Origin: Proteles cristata cristata
Taxonomy: Eukaryota; Chordata; Mammalia; Carnivora; Hyaenidae
NCBI GenBank assembly: GCA_017311185.1
Contig: JAESUZ010000968.1
Location: 1,339,117-1,403,116, forward strand
Direction of reading: 5' to 3'
Length of the DNA stretch: 64,000 nucleotides
Below, piece by piece: positions 1 to 11,174 of the stretch (positions within the stretch are counted from its first letter, which is position 1; each line of letters opens with the position of its first letter). Position numbers and translations under genes: made by a program. The notes under the pieces were generated by a model. It was not told the origin of the DNA and ran no database searches. It saw only the letters and a program-made list of their open reading frames with translations.

Positions 1-1
1 A

Positions 2-218
2 GGGGTGCCTGGGTGGCTCAATCGGTTAAGCATCCAACTTCGGCTCAGGTCATGATCTCACGGTTCGTGGGTTTGAGCCCCACATCGGGCTCTGTGCTGA
101 CAGCTAGCTCAGAGCCTGAAGTCTGTTTCAGATTCTGTATCTCCCTCTCTCTCTGACCCTCCCCTGCTCACACTGTCTCTCTCTCTCTCAGAAATAATAA
201 AAAAACATTAAAAAAAAG
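2..218 (+). mobile_element. Carnivore tRNA-Lys SINE
   Basis: It has the full SINE structure: tRNA-like head, CT-rich body, and A tail ending near 218. It begins at the window edge. It sits at the left end of an old L1. Confidence 0.93.
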
Positions 219-1145
219 TATCACTGAAGTAGCAAAACAAAGAATTACAGCTAATAAGTCAACAAAGGAATAACAAAAAGTACTGGATTAATCCAAAAGA
301 ATGCAGAAAAGAGGGAAACAGGAATAAACAGCAAATACCAAATAGCAAGAGGATAAATGCAAGCCTAAAATGTCAATAATCACATTAAAAGTTAATAGTA
401 TAAGCATGCCAATTAAAAGGCAAAGGATTCAGTCAGTAAAAAGCAATGGACAAAATTCAACACCCATTTATGATTAAGTAAAAACATTTCCCAGCGAGCT
501 AGGGAAAAGAAGAACTCCTTCCACCTAATAGTGGACACGTTAGAAATTTTACCTACAGCTAATGAGCTGGACACTTAATTAAGCCTACACTTAATGAGGA
601 AAGACTGGGACAAGTTAAGGATGTCTACTCATCAATTCTATTCAACATTACCAAGGCAAGAAAAAGAATGCAGTGACATACAATTGGAAAGGAAGAAGCT
701 AAAGTGTTCCTTATTTGCAGAGAAGATGATTTGTGTTCAGAGAAAATCCCACGGAACCTACAAAAGAACCGCTAGAGCTAATGACTGAACTGAGCAAAAG
801 TACATGAAAACAGTGTCAATATATAAAAATCAATTATAGCAACAATTAAAATTTTATACTTAAAAATTACAATACCAATTATAATAGCACAGAAACTTGA
901 AGAACTTAGAAATTAAAAAACATGTGCAGGACCTCTCTGCTAAAACATTACACACATCTGTAAAGTGTTTTTGAGAGGAATTTAAGAAGATCCAAATAAA
1001 TGGAGAGATACATGTTCATGTGTTAGAAGATTCAATATTGCTAAGAGAGCAATTATCCTCATGTATCGATTTGGAGCAATACCAATAAAAATCCCTGTAG
1101 GATTTTTTTTCTTGTAAAAATGGGCTGATTAAAAAAATTTTTTTA
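219..1145 (+). mobile_element. Old L1 fragment (ORF2 region), part 1
   Basis: The AT-rich sequence resembles degraded L1 ORF2, for example ATTCAACACCCATTTATGAT followed by an AACTCCTTCCACCTAATA-like run. It has many stops. It continues at 1574 after two SINEs. Confidence 0.7.
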
Positions 1146-1350
1146 GGGGTGCCTGGGTGGCTCAGTCAGTTAAGTGTCTGACTTCAGCTCAGGTCAAGAT
1201 CTCGCAGTTTGTGGGTTCAAGCCCCGCGTTGTGCTGAGCTGGCTGTCAGCACAGAGCCTGGGGCCTGTTTCAAATTCTGTGTCTCCCTCTATCTCTGACC
1301 TTCCCCTGCTCACCCCGTCTCTCTCTCTCTCAGAAATAAATAAAAAAAAA
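1146..1350 (+). mobile_element. SINE, first arm of tail-to-tail pair
   Basis: It is a plus-strand SINE with head GGGGTGCCTGGGTGGCTCAG and A tail. Its tail meets that of a minus-strand copy with almost no spacer. Confidence 0.9.
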
Positions 1351-1573
1351 TTTTTTAAATTAAAAAAAAAAATTTTAATGTTTATTAATTTTTGAGAGAG
1401 TGGGGGCAGAGTGCAAGTGGGGGAGGGGCAGAGAGAGAGAGACACACACACAGAATCCAAAGCAGGCTCCAGGCCCTGAGTGGTCAGCACGGAGCCCAAT
1501 GCAGGGCTCAAACTCCGAATTGTGAGATTACAACCTGAACTGAAGATGCATAACTGAGCCACCCAGGAGCCTC
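1351..1573 (-). mobile_element. SINE, second arm of tail-to-tail pair
   Basis: It is a minus-strand SINE ending in the head complement GAGCCACCCAGGAGCC. Together with the previous copy it forms a near-perfect inverted repeat of about 430 bp. Confidence 0.9.
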
Positions 1574-1860
1574 ATGGATGATTTAAAATATATATGGGTA
1601 GGCAAAAGAACCCAGGTAGCCAAATCAATTTTGACAAAAGAAATAACAATAACAAAATTGGAAGACTTATACTACCTGACTTCAAGACTACAGTAAAAGT
1701 CATAGCAATCAAAGCAGTATGTTATTAGCATAAACAGAGACCTATCGATTACTGGAACAGAATAGAGAATGCAGAAAAAAGACTAATATATATATAGTCA
1801 AATGATATTCAATATTGGCACCACTGAAACTCAAAGAGGCAGATGCTGGGACATTGGACC
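1574..1860 (+). mobile_element. Old L1 fragment (ORF2 region), part 2
   Basis: The run resembles L1 ORF2: TTTTGACAAAAGAAATAAC, GACTTCAAGACTACAG, TACTGGAACAGAATAGAGAA. It stops where another repeat has inserted and resumes near 2610. Confidence 0.75.
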
Positions 1861-2580
1861 TATTAGTTATCTATTACTGCATAACTTCCCACCATTTAGT
1901 GGCTTAAATCAAGAAACATTTCTTATCTTACAGTTTCTGTGAGTCAGGAATTTGAGAGTGGCTTAGCTGGGTGGTTCTGGCTCAGAATCTTTCATGAGGT
2001 GGGCGTCAAGACATCCATGAGGGTTACAGTCATATGGAGGCTCAACTCGTGCTGTAGCATTTGCTTTCAAGACAGCTCATTCGCTTAGCATTTAGAGAAG
2101 GCCTCAGCTCCTTGCCAGCCCCTGGCAGAAGGCCTAGTTCTTCACCACGCGGACCTCTTCATAATAGCATCTGGCTTCCTGCAGGGTGAATAATCAAGAA
2201 AAGAGAGCAAGGGGGGAGCCAAAATGCTTTTATGCCTAATCTTTTTTAAAAATTATTTTTAATGTTTATTTTTGAGAGAGAGAGCAAGCGAGCATGAGTG
2301 GGGGAGGGGAAGAGAGAGAGAGGGAGACATAGAACCTGAAACAGGCTCCAGGTTCTGCACTGTCAGCACAGAGCCTGATGTAGGGCTTGAACCCATGAAC
2401 TGTGAGATCATGACCTGAGCCGAAGTCAGACGCTTAACTGGCTGAGCCACCCAGGCATCCCTCTTTTATATGCCTTAATCTTGGGTCACGTACCATCATT
2501 TCTAGCACATTCTATTCATTAACATCAAGTCATTAAGTACAGTCTACACCTAAGAGAACAGATTCTGTCTTTTGAAGACA
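1861..2580 (+). mobile_element. Ancient interspersed repeat inserted in L1 and split by a SINE
   Basis: The ATCTATTACTGCATAACTTC...TTTAGTGGCTTAAA motif and the later GGCTTAGCTGGGTGGTTCTG belong to a common mammalian interspersed repeat that I recognise but cannot name with confidence. It continues past the SINE at 2244-2461. Confidence 0.55.
2244..2461 (-). mobile_element. SINE
   Basis: The target-site duplication is CTTTTATGCCTAATCTT on the left and CTTTTATATGCCTTAATCTT on the right. It is nested in the repeat 1861-2580. Confidence 0.92.
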
Positions 2581-2599
2581 GGAGTATCAAAGAATTTGT

Positions 2600-2950
2600 G
2601 AACATCCTATAAAATGCCCACACAAAATACCCATATGGAGCAAAATTAATCTCAATCCCTACCTCACACCATACACAAAAATTAATTGAAAAGAGATCAG
2701 GAGGGCACCTGGTTGCCTCAGTTGGTAGAGTATGTAACTCTTGGTCTTGAAGTTATGAGTTTGGGCTCCACACTGGATGTAGAGATTACTTTTAAAAAAA
2801 AATGGATCAGAAAACTTAACAAATGGTAAAACTATAAAACTTATAAGGAAACACAGGAGATAATCTTTGTGACCCTGGGAGAGGCCAAGGTTTCTTAGTG
2901 TGCAAAAAGCACTTACCATTAAAAAAATTTAGTGTTGTACACATAGTATA
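2600..2950 (+). mobile_element. Old L1 fragment, part 3, containing a short SINE
   Basis: CCTCACACCATACACAAAAATTAA and AACTATAAAACTTATAAGG resume the L1 ORF2 reading broken at 1860. The short SINE at 2702-2802 interrupts it. Confidence 0.7.
2702..2802 (+). mobile_element. Short, older tRNA-derived SINE variant
   Basis: The head GGGCACCTGGTTGCCTCAG is followed directly by a TGTAGAGATTACTTTT-type 3' end with no CT-rich body. This is a shorter carnivore SINE type. Others are at 9043 and 44572. Confidence 0.75.
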
Positions 2951-5560
2951 TGGTTAAATGTCAAAAACAATGGTAAGTGTAAAAGCAAAGTGGCATAATG
3001 ATGCATGCAAAATTAAAGAATGCTAAACAGTAATATACCTCATATGAATACCTACATACATATTGAGAATATAACTGCATGCATGGGAAGAAAAGACACA
3101 ACTGCAACATTACGTTCATCTCCAGACAGGAAAAGAGACAAGGGAATGGCATCCAGGTGGCATACACAAAGGAATTTTGATTGTACCTATAATGTATTGT
3201 TATTTTCCAAGATTTGAAACATGGAAAAGTATGAACATTTGGTATATGTGGGTGATAGATGAATGAGGTATTCATTATATTGTCCTCTGTACCCTTCTGA
3301 GATTTGAAATACTTCATACTAAAACCCATTTTTAAAGGATCCAGGGGATTTGGCAATGGGAGTTAATGGTGAACCTGACTAAAAAAAAAAAAAAATCCCT
3401 GTTTTTATTATTTATACAATTATTTATACTGGCATCAGCAAAAAATGGCCTGCAAGCAGGCCACCTGTTTCCACAAATAAGATGTCACTGGGAAGAGAGA
3501 CACATTCATGGGATTCTGTGCTGTCCGTGGCTGCTCTCCGCCCGCAACAGCAGAGTGGAGTAGTGACATGTAGTGATATGGCCTCTACGCCTAAAATATT
3601 AACTACCTGGTCCTGATTTCTGTCATCTACGGTGCTTGGCTTAGTGTCTTAAACACGGTGGGCTCTCGAGAATGTGTCAGTCCTCACAAATAGTGCACGC
3701 TGTTTCATCTGTACAGTAAATCTTAGTTGAGCTCCTACTAAATGCCAGATAATGTCGTAGGCCCTGATTACAGTCAGCAAGGCAGAACTGGCACCTACTC
3801 TCTAATTTCTTTGTTCTTTGGGGGTGTAATATAGTAGGATTTTACTGCACTGCTTCCCACTAGAGGCTGGCCTGAAGCTTGTCCATAATGGCTATTAACC
3901 CCGTGATGTATACTGCCTGTGACCGGTCCTGAAGGACAAAATACCCAAGGTTCGTATTCATTCTCTCAAGACTGTCATTGTCAAAATTATGAAATGGGTC
4001 AAGTTTGTCTCTGGAACTCCTAGCCTCCTATTTCTTCACCTTTTTTCCCTCGTCCCTGCAGTGATGTAAACCTTAGAGGCACCGTCTGTGAAGTAAAACA
4101 TGTGGCAGAAACAATCAAGCACGTCTCACACCAATAGACCAGTCAGGGTGGGGAGGGAGAGGAGATTCCTGAGGATGGAGGGATCAACATGTTAAGCACA
4201 GAACTGCGGGCCAGAAGCGACCCTTCAAGCGGAAGCATGTGTGTGCCTGCTTGCACGTACAGACACCAACGTGTCTACCCATGTTAAAAGAAGAAACATG
4301 TACCTCCTATTCATTAATTCATTATCTATTGTGCACCCACTGCCTTCTTTGTGCCACACAAGATACAGCAATGATCTAAAAACAGACACAGTACCAGCCC
4401 TCAAGGAGCATATATTAAACAAAAAGACATGCACCAAAAAGTACAGAAGTAGAAAAGAAACGGATTGTTTCAATCACTAATAGCGTAAGAAACCAACAGA
4501 ATGTTGCTTCCAGGGGAAGAGACGGACATCCCGTGATGGAAGCAGCAGTGGGGGGTATGGTAAGGAGCACGCGGGGACGGGAGATACTGCTGTGGCCATC
4601 TTCAGAGAATACAATCTGCCCCAGGCTGTCGTGACAGCACAGGATGGGGGGGCAGGGGTACAACTTAGCCAAAGAGGTCAGTGAAAAAGGCCTCAGTGAG
4701 GGAGTCTCGTCCCAGGCGGAGGGGGTCAGGGGCTAAGAGGAGCCCGGGGAAGAGTTTCAGGCGGAGGAATGTGCGAGGTTGCAGTCCAAAGAGAGGCTGT
4801 GACGAGAGCAGAGGCAGGGAAAAAGGGCTGCGGAAGGAAGATTCGCAGGGAAGATTCCACGTGCTCTGGGACATGCCTGCTGTGCTGCACCTGACCTGAG
4901 TGTCCTGGAAAAAGAGAAGCTGGAGAGCACAGCAGCAGACCAGTGACAGTGGGGGGAAAGCTGCCTGGTTTAGCTGCCACCCACCCCAGAGGGCCCCGTA
5001 TGGAAGATAAAACAGAATCTGGCCAAGTCGTATCCAGACAGCAACCGAAGTCTAGAGGAAACAGCTGTGCCTCTAACAGAGGCCCGAGGCAGCTAGAAAC
5101 GGAGACTGCACAGGGCTAGCAGCAGCCCGGAGGCTGCGGGGAGGCCCGCTGAACTCTCAAGTTGCTATCACTTAGGCATCTGCTACTCTGTACTCCTTGC
5201 CCCCCCTCCGCCTCCATTCAGCTCAGTGACTCAAGGCGTCTTTTTCTCATCTTCTACTCTGGATTGAATGTGTGTACAGCTGCTGGTCTTGTCTATAGGA
5301 TCAGATCCAGGAGGTTTGTCTTGCAAATGGATACTGTGTATCATTGTGCAGGTTACCTTCCATTAGGCAAAATTATAAATGTCTGTATGCAAATGGCAAG
5401 AAATAAAAACAGAGTCATAACCTTGTAAATTATGTTAGCGTCTGTCTTGTGTGCTTCTCTAAGCATACAGTTTCAATCCACCCTAAGACATATGATGCAG
5501 ATTATGGACACGAAACTATCTGCCCTACTGACGTATGCTTCTGCATGAAATGCCTGTATT
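2951..5560. other. Intergenic, no gene seen; old repeat remnants
   Basis: About 2950-3345 resembles an L1 3' end (GAAATACTTCATACTAAAA). About 4300-4420 resembles an old repeat of the TTATTGAGCACCTACTATGTGCC type. The rest is unique sequence without a convincing coding run. Confidence 0.5.
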
Positions 5561-5985
5561 CACCTGGGGAAAACCTACTTATGTTCTAAGATTCAGCCTG
5601 AGTGTCACCACCTCTGTGAACCCTTCCGCAACCCAAAACATATGGCCACTCCTGCCCTGGGGTCCCCATTTTATCTTGTACAGACTAATTTCATTGCATT
5701 GATTTTTTTTTTTTCACAGACACAGAGAGACAGAGATGGGTGGGGGGTAAAGGGGCAGAAAGGGAGACACAGAAACTGGAGCAGGCTCCCGGCTCTGAGC
5801 TGTCAGCACAGAGCTGAACATGGGGCTCGAACTCACAAACCTTGAGATCATGACCTGAGTGGAAGTCGGATGCTTAACCAACTGAGCCCCCCAGGTACCC
5901 CTCACTGCATTTATTTACTTTATTGTGTGTATTCATCCATCGTTGGCTACACAACATCGTGAGCACTCAATAAATGTTTGCAGAC
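5561..5985 (+). mobile_element. L2 3' end split by a SINE
   Basis: TTCAGCCTGAGTGTCACCACC leads into the SINE, and GAGCACTCAATAAATGTTTG follows it. Both are typical of L2 3' ends. Confidence 0.6.
5703..5900 (-). mobile_element. SINE
   Basis: It is a minus-strand SINE ending GAGCCCCCCAGGTACCCC. A weak duplication, CATTGCATT/CACTGCATT, flanks it. Confidence 0.9.
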
Positions 5986-7620
5986 TGTTGGAGGAGTGGA
6001 AATTTCATTTTCAAACTAAAACTAACGAGAATCTGACTCCTCCACTTCAGTGGGAGATCACAGACACTCTGGCTTGTCGTTCACTTTAAGCAGAGACTAT
6101 GCCCAAACTGAAGGATGTAACAGCTACCGACCACCGTGTAATGACTGCTTCTCCCATGCCAGCCACTGTTCTAAGTGCTTGACATATATTAGACCACCTA
6201 CCCTTCCTGCCAGTCCCACTACTGCGAGTACGGCAAAGGGTGACATGGCTGCAGCTGGTCACCTGGAGAATGAATGTCCCGAGTGGACAGACGAAATGAG
6301 GGGAGAGATCTGGAGAGGTCCCATGAGCCAAGGTCCAAAGGCAGAGTGGCTGGAGAGCGGAGTCCTGCATACTGGGTACTGAGGTTGGGTTTTCAATGCC
6401 TGCTGCAGCACGGGGCCAGGAGACATCATCCATGCATGACATGCATAGGAACTGTCATCACACGGCAGCAAGTGGATCACTACTAAAATGAGGAGGAACA
6501 CTCAAACTGTCAAGAAAACAATGAAACATGCCTGATGTTCCTGGACCCATAGAAGGAGGAGTAAGCACATTCCATCACATTCCTTTTGCTAATTACAACC
6601 AAAGCTCCTGCTTAAAATACTAGAGACAACTATCAAAAGCCCTCTTGAAGGGTGGAGAAAAGAAGGCAAACTGGCTAGGGACTTGAGAGAAAACCCAGTG
6701 GGAAGCTCCCTGCATGCTCTGTCTCTTTGGCCTTCTCCATATCTCGGCTCTGGTGGAGAGTCTGCAACCAGAATATGCCAACAGACCCTGGCCCCACCCC
6801 CACAACCCGAACAGAAAAGGGCCAAGAAAAGCCAGATGACCAGGGAGACGGTGGTTTGGCATCCGGTACCCTTTTGACTCCAGCCACCCTACCTAGGCCC
6901 AGCCAACAGGCCAACACGGGGAAAGAACCTCCCCATCGGACGCTGCAGACTGTGGGATGAAGCCCTGTAGATCACGCCCACTTGGCACCAACAAAGCAGA
7001 GGTGGCCCCTCCCCCTCCCCACCAGGCACTGAAGAGGAGCCCCATTATCCACTACCTGCATGAACTGAATACAACACAAATACAATACTGAATACAAATA
7101 CAAAAGGTGGCACCCCATTCTCTCTCAAGTGGAGAGTGAGGATCTAGGAAAAGGGATTCTTTGAATATGAGTATGAAGTACTGGGCGTGCCTCCCCAAGA
7201 AGCCCCGTTGTGAAACCATTCAGCACCAACACAGCAAAAACTCTGAGGACTGAACTACAATGTGAAATACTCTGCAATATTCTGAGGGTTCTAACCAGCC
7301 TCTGGGTAGCACATGAGTGGGGCAGGCCAAAATAGCTCTGCAGAGGTTATGAACACTAAAGTTACCTTCAAACCAGAGCCTACAAATAGGGACCAGAATG
7401 TGCATTCTGAACATAACATATTGACTGCTACAATAGAAGATTTACATAGGAACCAGAGCCTCAAAGGAAAAGATTCAAAATGTCCAGCATAAAAAAAAAA
7501 AAAAAATTACTTCTTATACTAAGAACCAGAAAAAACAACTTAAATGAGAAAAGAAAACCAACAGATGCCAACACTGAGGTGACAAGATGTTGGATTTATT
7601 TTATTATTTAAGAAATATTT
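5986..7620. other. Intergenic, no gene seen; MIR-like piece
   Basis: About 6130-6320 has MIR-like text (CACTGTTCTAAGTGCTTGACATATA). The rest is unique or unrecognised. Short open frames on both strands show no conserved motifs. Confidence 0.5.
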
Positions 7621-7820
7621 TCTTTTTAATGTTTATTCATTTTCGAGAGACAGAAACAGAGCATGAACAGGGGAGGGGCAGAATGAGACACAGAATCCGA
7701 AGCAGGCTCCAGGCCTTAGCCGTCAGCACACAGCCCGGCATGGGGCTCAAACCCATTAACTATGAGATCATGACCTGAGCCAAAGTCGGACACTCAACCA
7801 ACTGAGCCACCCAGGCGCCC
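7621..7820 (-). mobile_element. SINE
   Basis: It is a minus-strand SINE ending GAGCCACCCAGGCGCCC. Confidence 0.92.
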
Positions 7821-7878
7821 TGGGTTTATTGAATAAGAATTGAATAACCTGGATTTATTGAATAAGAATTGAATAAGG
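7821..7878 (+). repeat. Two-copy 29-bp tandem repeat
   Basis: The unit TGGRTTTATTGAATAAGAAT plus TGAATAACC/TGAATAAGG occurs twice head to tail, at 7821-7849 and 7850-7878, with three differences. Confidence 0.85.
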
Positions 7879-8178
7879 ATTTTAGAGCAGCGATCACAAA
7901 AATATTCCCAAATGGACAAAGACCCAAATGGAAATTTCAAAACAGAAAACTATAATAAGTGAAAAATTCACAGGATGTGCTTAATACAAAATTAAGATTT
8001 AACAGAGGAGAAAAATCAGTGAACCTGAAGATAGATCAGTAGAAATTATCCAATCTCAATAATAGAGACAAAACTGAAAAAAATGAACAAGTGCCTACGG
8101 GAAAATAACAAAAGATCTTACTCATTTTACTGGAGTCTTAGGAGAAGAAAGAGTGAAGGGAACAAAAAAATACTTGAA

Positions 8179-8379
8179 GAGGGACACTTGGGTGGCTCAG
8201 TTGGTTAAGTATCTGGCTTTTGATTTTGGCTCAGGTCATGATCTAACGGTCATGAGATTGAGCCCCACATCAGGCTCTGTGCCAGGCTTGGAGCCTGCTT
8301 GGGATTCTCTCTCTCTTTCTTCCTCTGCCTGTCCATGGCTTGTGCATGTGCATCCATGCTCTCTCTCCCTCTCAAAAAT
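8179..8379 (+). mobile_element. SINE
   Basis: It is a plus-strand SINE. Its tail has evolved into a tetranucleotide repeat. The 5' copy of the duplication ATACTTGAA (8170) pairs with the one after the next SINE (8637). Confidence 0.9.
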
Positions 8380-8424
8380 CAATCAATCAATCAGTCAGTC
8401 AGTCAGTCTGTCTGTCTGTCAGTC
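8380..8424 (+). repeat. Tetranucleotide microsatellite (AATC/AGTC/TGTC)n
   Basis: Runs of AATC, then AGTC, then TGTC units occupy the SINE tail and show stepwise unit mutation. Confidence 0.9.
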
Positions 8425-8426
8425 TT

Positions 8427-8635
8427 GAGGGGCACATGGCTGGTTCAGTCAGTTAAGCGTTGGACTTCAGCTTGGATCATGATCTCACAGCTCGTGGGAT
8501 CAAGCCCTGTGCCAGGCACTGTAGCTCAGAGCCTGGCTTCAGATTCTGTGTCTCCCTCTCTCTCTGCCCCTCCCCTGCTCATACTCTGTCTTTCTCCCAA
8601 AAAAGTAAATAAATAAACATTAAAAAATAAAATAA
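8427..8635 (+). mobile_element. SINE inserted in the tail of the previous SINE
   Basis: It is a plus-strand SINE with head GAGGGGCACATGGCTGG and tail AATAAATAAACATTAAAAAA. It lies inside the ATACTTGAA duplication of the older element. Confidence 0.9.
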
Positions 8636-9042
8636 TATACTTGAAATAATGGCTAGAAATATCCCAAATTTGGCAAAGAATGTAAACCTACCAATTCAAG
8701 AAGCTGAGGAAACCTTAAGAGGATAAACCCAAATAAATCAACACCCAGACACACCATAATCAAATGTCTGAAAATTAAAGATAAAGAAAAAAAACCTTGA
8801 CAGGGGAAAGTTCTACCTATAGGAGAAGAATGCAAAGGACTAACAATTTCTCACCAGAAACCACGAGGAGAGAAGGAAGTAGCAAATATTTTTAAAGTGC
8901 TGAAAGAAAATAACTGAAAAGCCATAATTCTATATCCAGTGGGAATATCTTCCAGGAACAAAGGGGAAATAAAAACATTATGAAATGAAAGAAAATGAAA
9001 TGATCTGCCACTATCAGACCAGCTCCAAAACAAGTGATCAAA

Positions 9043-9145
9043 GGGGGTGCCTGGTGAGCTCTGTTGGAAGAGCATGTGACTCTTGACAGGAGGGTTTTGA
9101 GTTTGAGCCTCATGTTTCATACAGAGATTACTTAAAAATAAAATC
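9043..9145 (+). mobile_element. Short, older SINE variant, host of two later insertions
   Basis: Its end reads ACAGAGATTACTTAAAAATA. The target duplication AAGTGATCAA lies at 9032 and again at 9657, so the two SINEs between inserted into its tail. Confidence 0.75.
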
Positions 9146-9390
9146 TTTTTTATTTTGTTTATTTTTATTTATTTATTTTAAAATGTTTATTTATTTTTGA
9201 GAAAAATAGAGAGGGAGAGCACAAGCTAGGGTGGGCTGAGAGAGAGAGAGGAAGACATAGAATCCAAAGCAGGCTCCAGGCTCTGAGATGTCAGCACAGA
9301 GCCCAATGCGGGATTTGAACTCACAAACTGTGAGATCATGACCTGAGCTGAAGTCAGATGCTTAAACCGACTGAGCCACCCAGGGGCCCC
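9146..9390 (-). mobile_element. SINE nested in short SINE tail
   Basis: It is a minus-strand SINE ending GAGCCACCCAGGGGCCCC. It is followed by a short (AATC)n-like run. Confidence 0.9.
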
Positions 9391-9410
9391 AAAATCAATC
9401 AATCTATCTA

Positions 9411-9635
9411 TGTTTGTTTGTTTATTTATGTTTACTTATTTTTGAGAGAGAGAGAGAGTGACAGAGAATGAGCAGGGGAGGGGCAGAGAGAGGGAGACAC
9501 AGAATCCAAAGCAGGCTCTAGGCTCTGAGCTGTTCAGCACAGAGCCCAACGCGGGGCTTGAACCCATGAACCGTGAGATCATGACCCGAGCTGAAGTCAG
9601 ACGCTCAACCGAATGAGCCACCTAGGCGACCCCCC
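9411..9635 (-). mobile_element. SINE nested in short SINE tail
   Basis: It is a second minus-strand SINE directly after the first, ending GAGCCACCTAGGCGACCCC. Confidence 0.9.
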
Positions 9636-10020
9636 AAAATCTTTCTCTTTAAAAAAAAGTGATCAAGGGAAACTTCTTCAAATGAAAAGGAAGTAACAGA
9701 AGCTTGAAACATCAGAAATGAATGAATTTTTAGCGTAAAAATCTGAGTGGCTATAATCTCGAATTTTTAAGGTTATGTTTGATGGGTAAAAGCAAAATTA
9801 TAACATGTCTCATGTGGTTCTCAATATCTGCAAAGTTAATATTTAAGACTAAAGTCTCATAAAGGAAGGAAAAGAGACCTAAAGGTGGTAAAGTTTCTAC
9901 ATTCCACATGAACTGGTAACAGATTGATACTAGTAAGTTATCCTAAGTATGCATAATACAACCTTTAATGCAACCACTGAAAACCTATAAAATGAGAGCT
10001 ACATTAAAAACCCCTAGACA

Positions 10021-10489
10021 GTTCATAGCAGCACTCTCCACAATAGCTAAAACATGGAAAGAGCCTAAGTGTCCATCAACGGACGAATGGATCAAGAAGA
10101 TGTGGTTTATCTATACCATGGAATACTACATGGCAATGAGAAAGAATGAAATCTGGCCATGTGTAGCAACATGGATGGACCTTGAGGGTGTTATGCTGAG
10201 CGAAATAAGTCAGGCAGAGAAGGACAAATATCGTATGTTTGCACGTATAGGAGGATTAGGAGGAACTTGACAGAGGAACAAGGGGGAGAAGAAGGGGGGA
10301 AATGGTGGGGGTAAGGGAGAGAGGCAAACCATGAGAGACTCTTGAATGCTGACAAAAACTGAGGACTGATGGATGTGGGGGGAGGAGGGACGGGCATGGA
10401 GGAGGGCACTTGTGGGGATGAGCACTGGGTGTTATGTGGAAACTAATTTGACAATAAACTATTTGTGGAAAAAAAAAAAAAAACAAAAA
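10021..10489 (+). mobile_element. Young L1 3' end, 5'-truncated (copy A)
   Basis: It encodes the L1 ORF2 C-terminal segment (KEPKCPSTDEWIKKMW, ATWMDLEGVMLSEIS) and then a purine-rich 3' UTR and A tail. The duplication is AACCCCTAGACA/AACCTCTAGACA. It is about 98-99% identical to the copy at 36220. It cannot move itself because it lacks the reverse transcriptase. Confidence 0.92.
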
Positions 10490-10501
10490 AACCTCTAGAC
10501 A

Positions 10502-10712
10502 GGGGTGCCTGAATGGCTCAGTCAGTTAACTGTCTGACTTCAGCTCAGTACATGATCTCACAGTTCTTGAGTTCGGGCTCCTTGTGGGACTATGTGCTGA
10601 CAGCTCAGAGCCTGGAGACTGCTTTGTATTCTGTGTCTCCACCTCCCTCTGCTCCTCCCCTGCTCATGCTCTGTCTCTCTCCCTCTCTCAAAAATGAATA
10701 AATGTTGAACAG
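10502..10712 (+). mobile_element. SINE
   Basis: It is a plus-strand SINE starting right after the L1 duplication, with head GGGGTGCCTGAATGGCTCAG. Confidence 0.9.
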
Positions 10713-10946
10713 TTGTTTTTTTTTAAAAACGTCAAGATATATTAAAATGGCATACTAAAAAAATGTTCAAGTATCCCACAACGGGAAAGGAAAAGGGGGA
10801 GAGAGGTACAGAAAAAACTAGAGGGAACAAATAGAAAAAAGTAAAATTGCAGACTTCAATTCTAACCAATCAAAATTTATATTAAGTGTAAGCTATCTAA
10901 ACAGTCCAATCTAAAAAAACAAACTGTCAAATTAAAAAACAAAACA

Positions 10947-11160
10947 AGGGCAGCCTAATTGGCTTAGTTGGTTTTAAGTGTCCAACTTCAGCTTAGGTCA
11001 CGATCTCATGGTTCATGAGTTTGAGCCCCGTGTCAGGCTCTGTGCTTACTGCTCAGAGACCGGAGCCTGCTTCAGATTCTGTGTCTCCCTCTCTGTCTGC
11101 CCCTTCCCAGCTCACACTCTGTGAGAAGAAATAGATAAACATTTTAAAAAATTAAAAACA
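10947..11160 (+). mobile_element. SINE, diverged
   Basis: The head is AGGGCAGCCTAATTGGCTTA and the tail is A-rich with AAAAC units. It is more diverged than its neighbours. Confidence 0.85.
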
Positions 11161-11174
11161 AAACAAAACAAAAC

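Noticed and set aside
1146..1230. tRNA-Lys-like heads of the SINEs as tRNA genes
   Set aside because: The box A/B-like regions belong to SINEs. None has an intact cloverleaf with an acceptor stem on its own.
8380..8424. Tetranucleotide array as a CRISPR-like repeat
   Set aside because: The units are 4 bp without spacers, and it lies in a SINE tail of a vertebrate genome.
10021..10270. 100-codon open frame with DEWIKKMW text, and its relative at 36215-36466
   Set aside because: These are the C-terminal remnant of L1 ORF2 and are not host genes.
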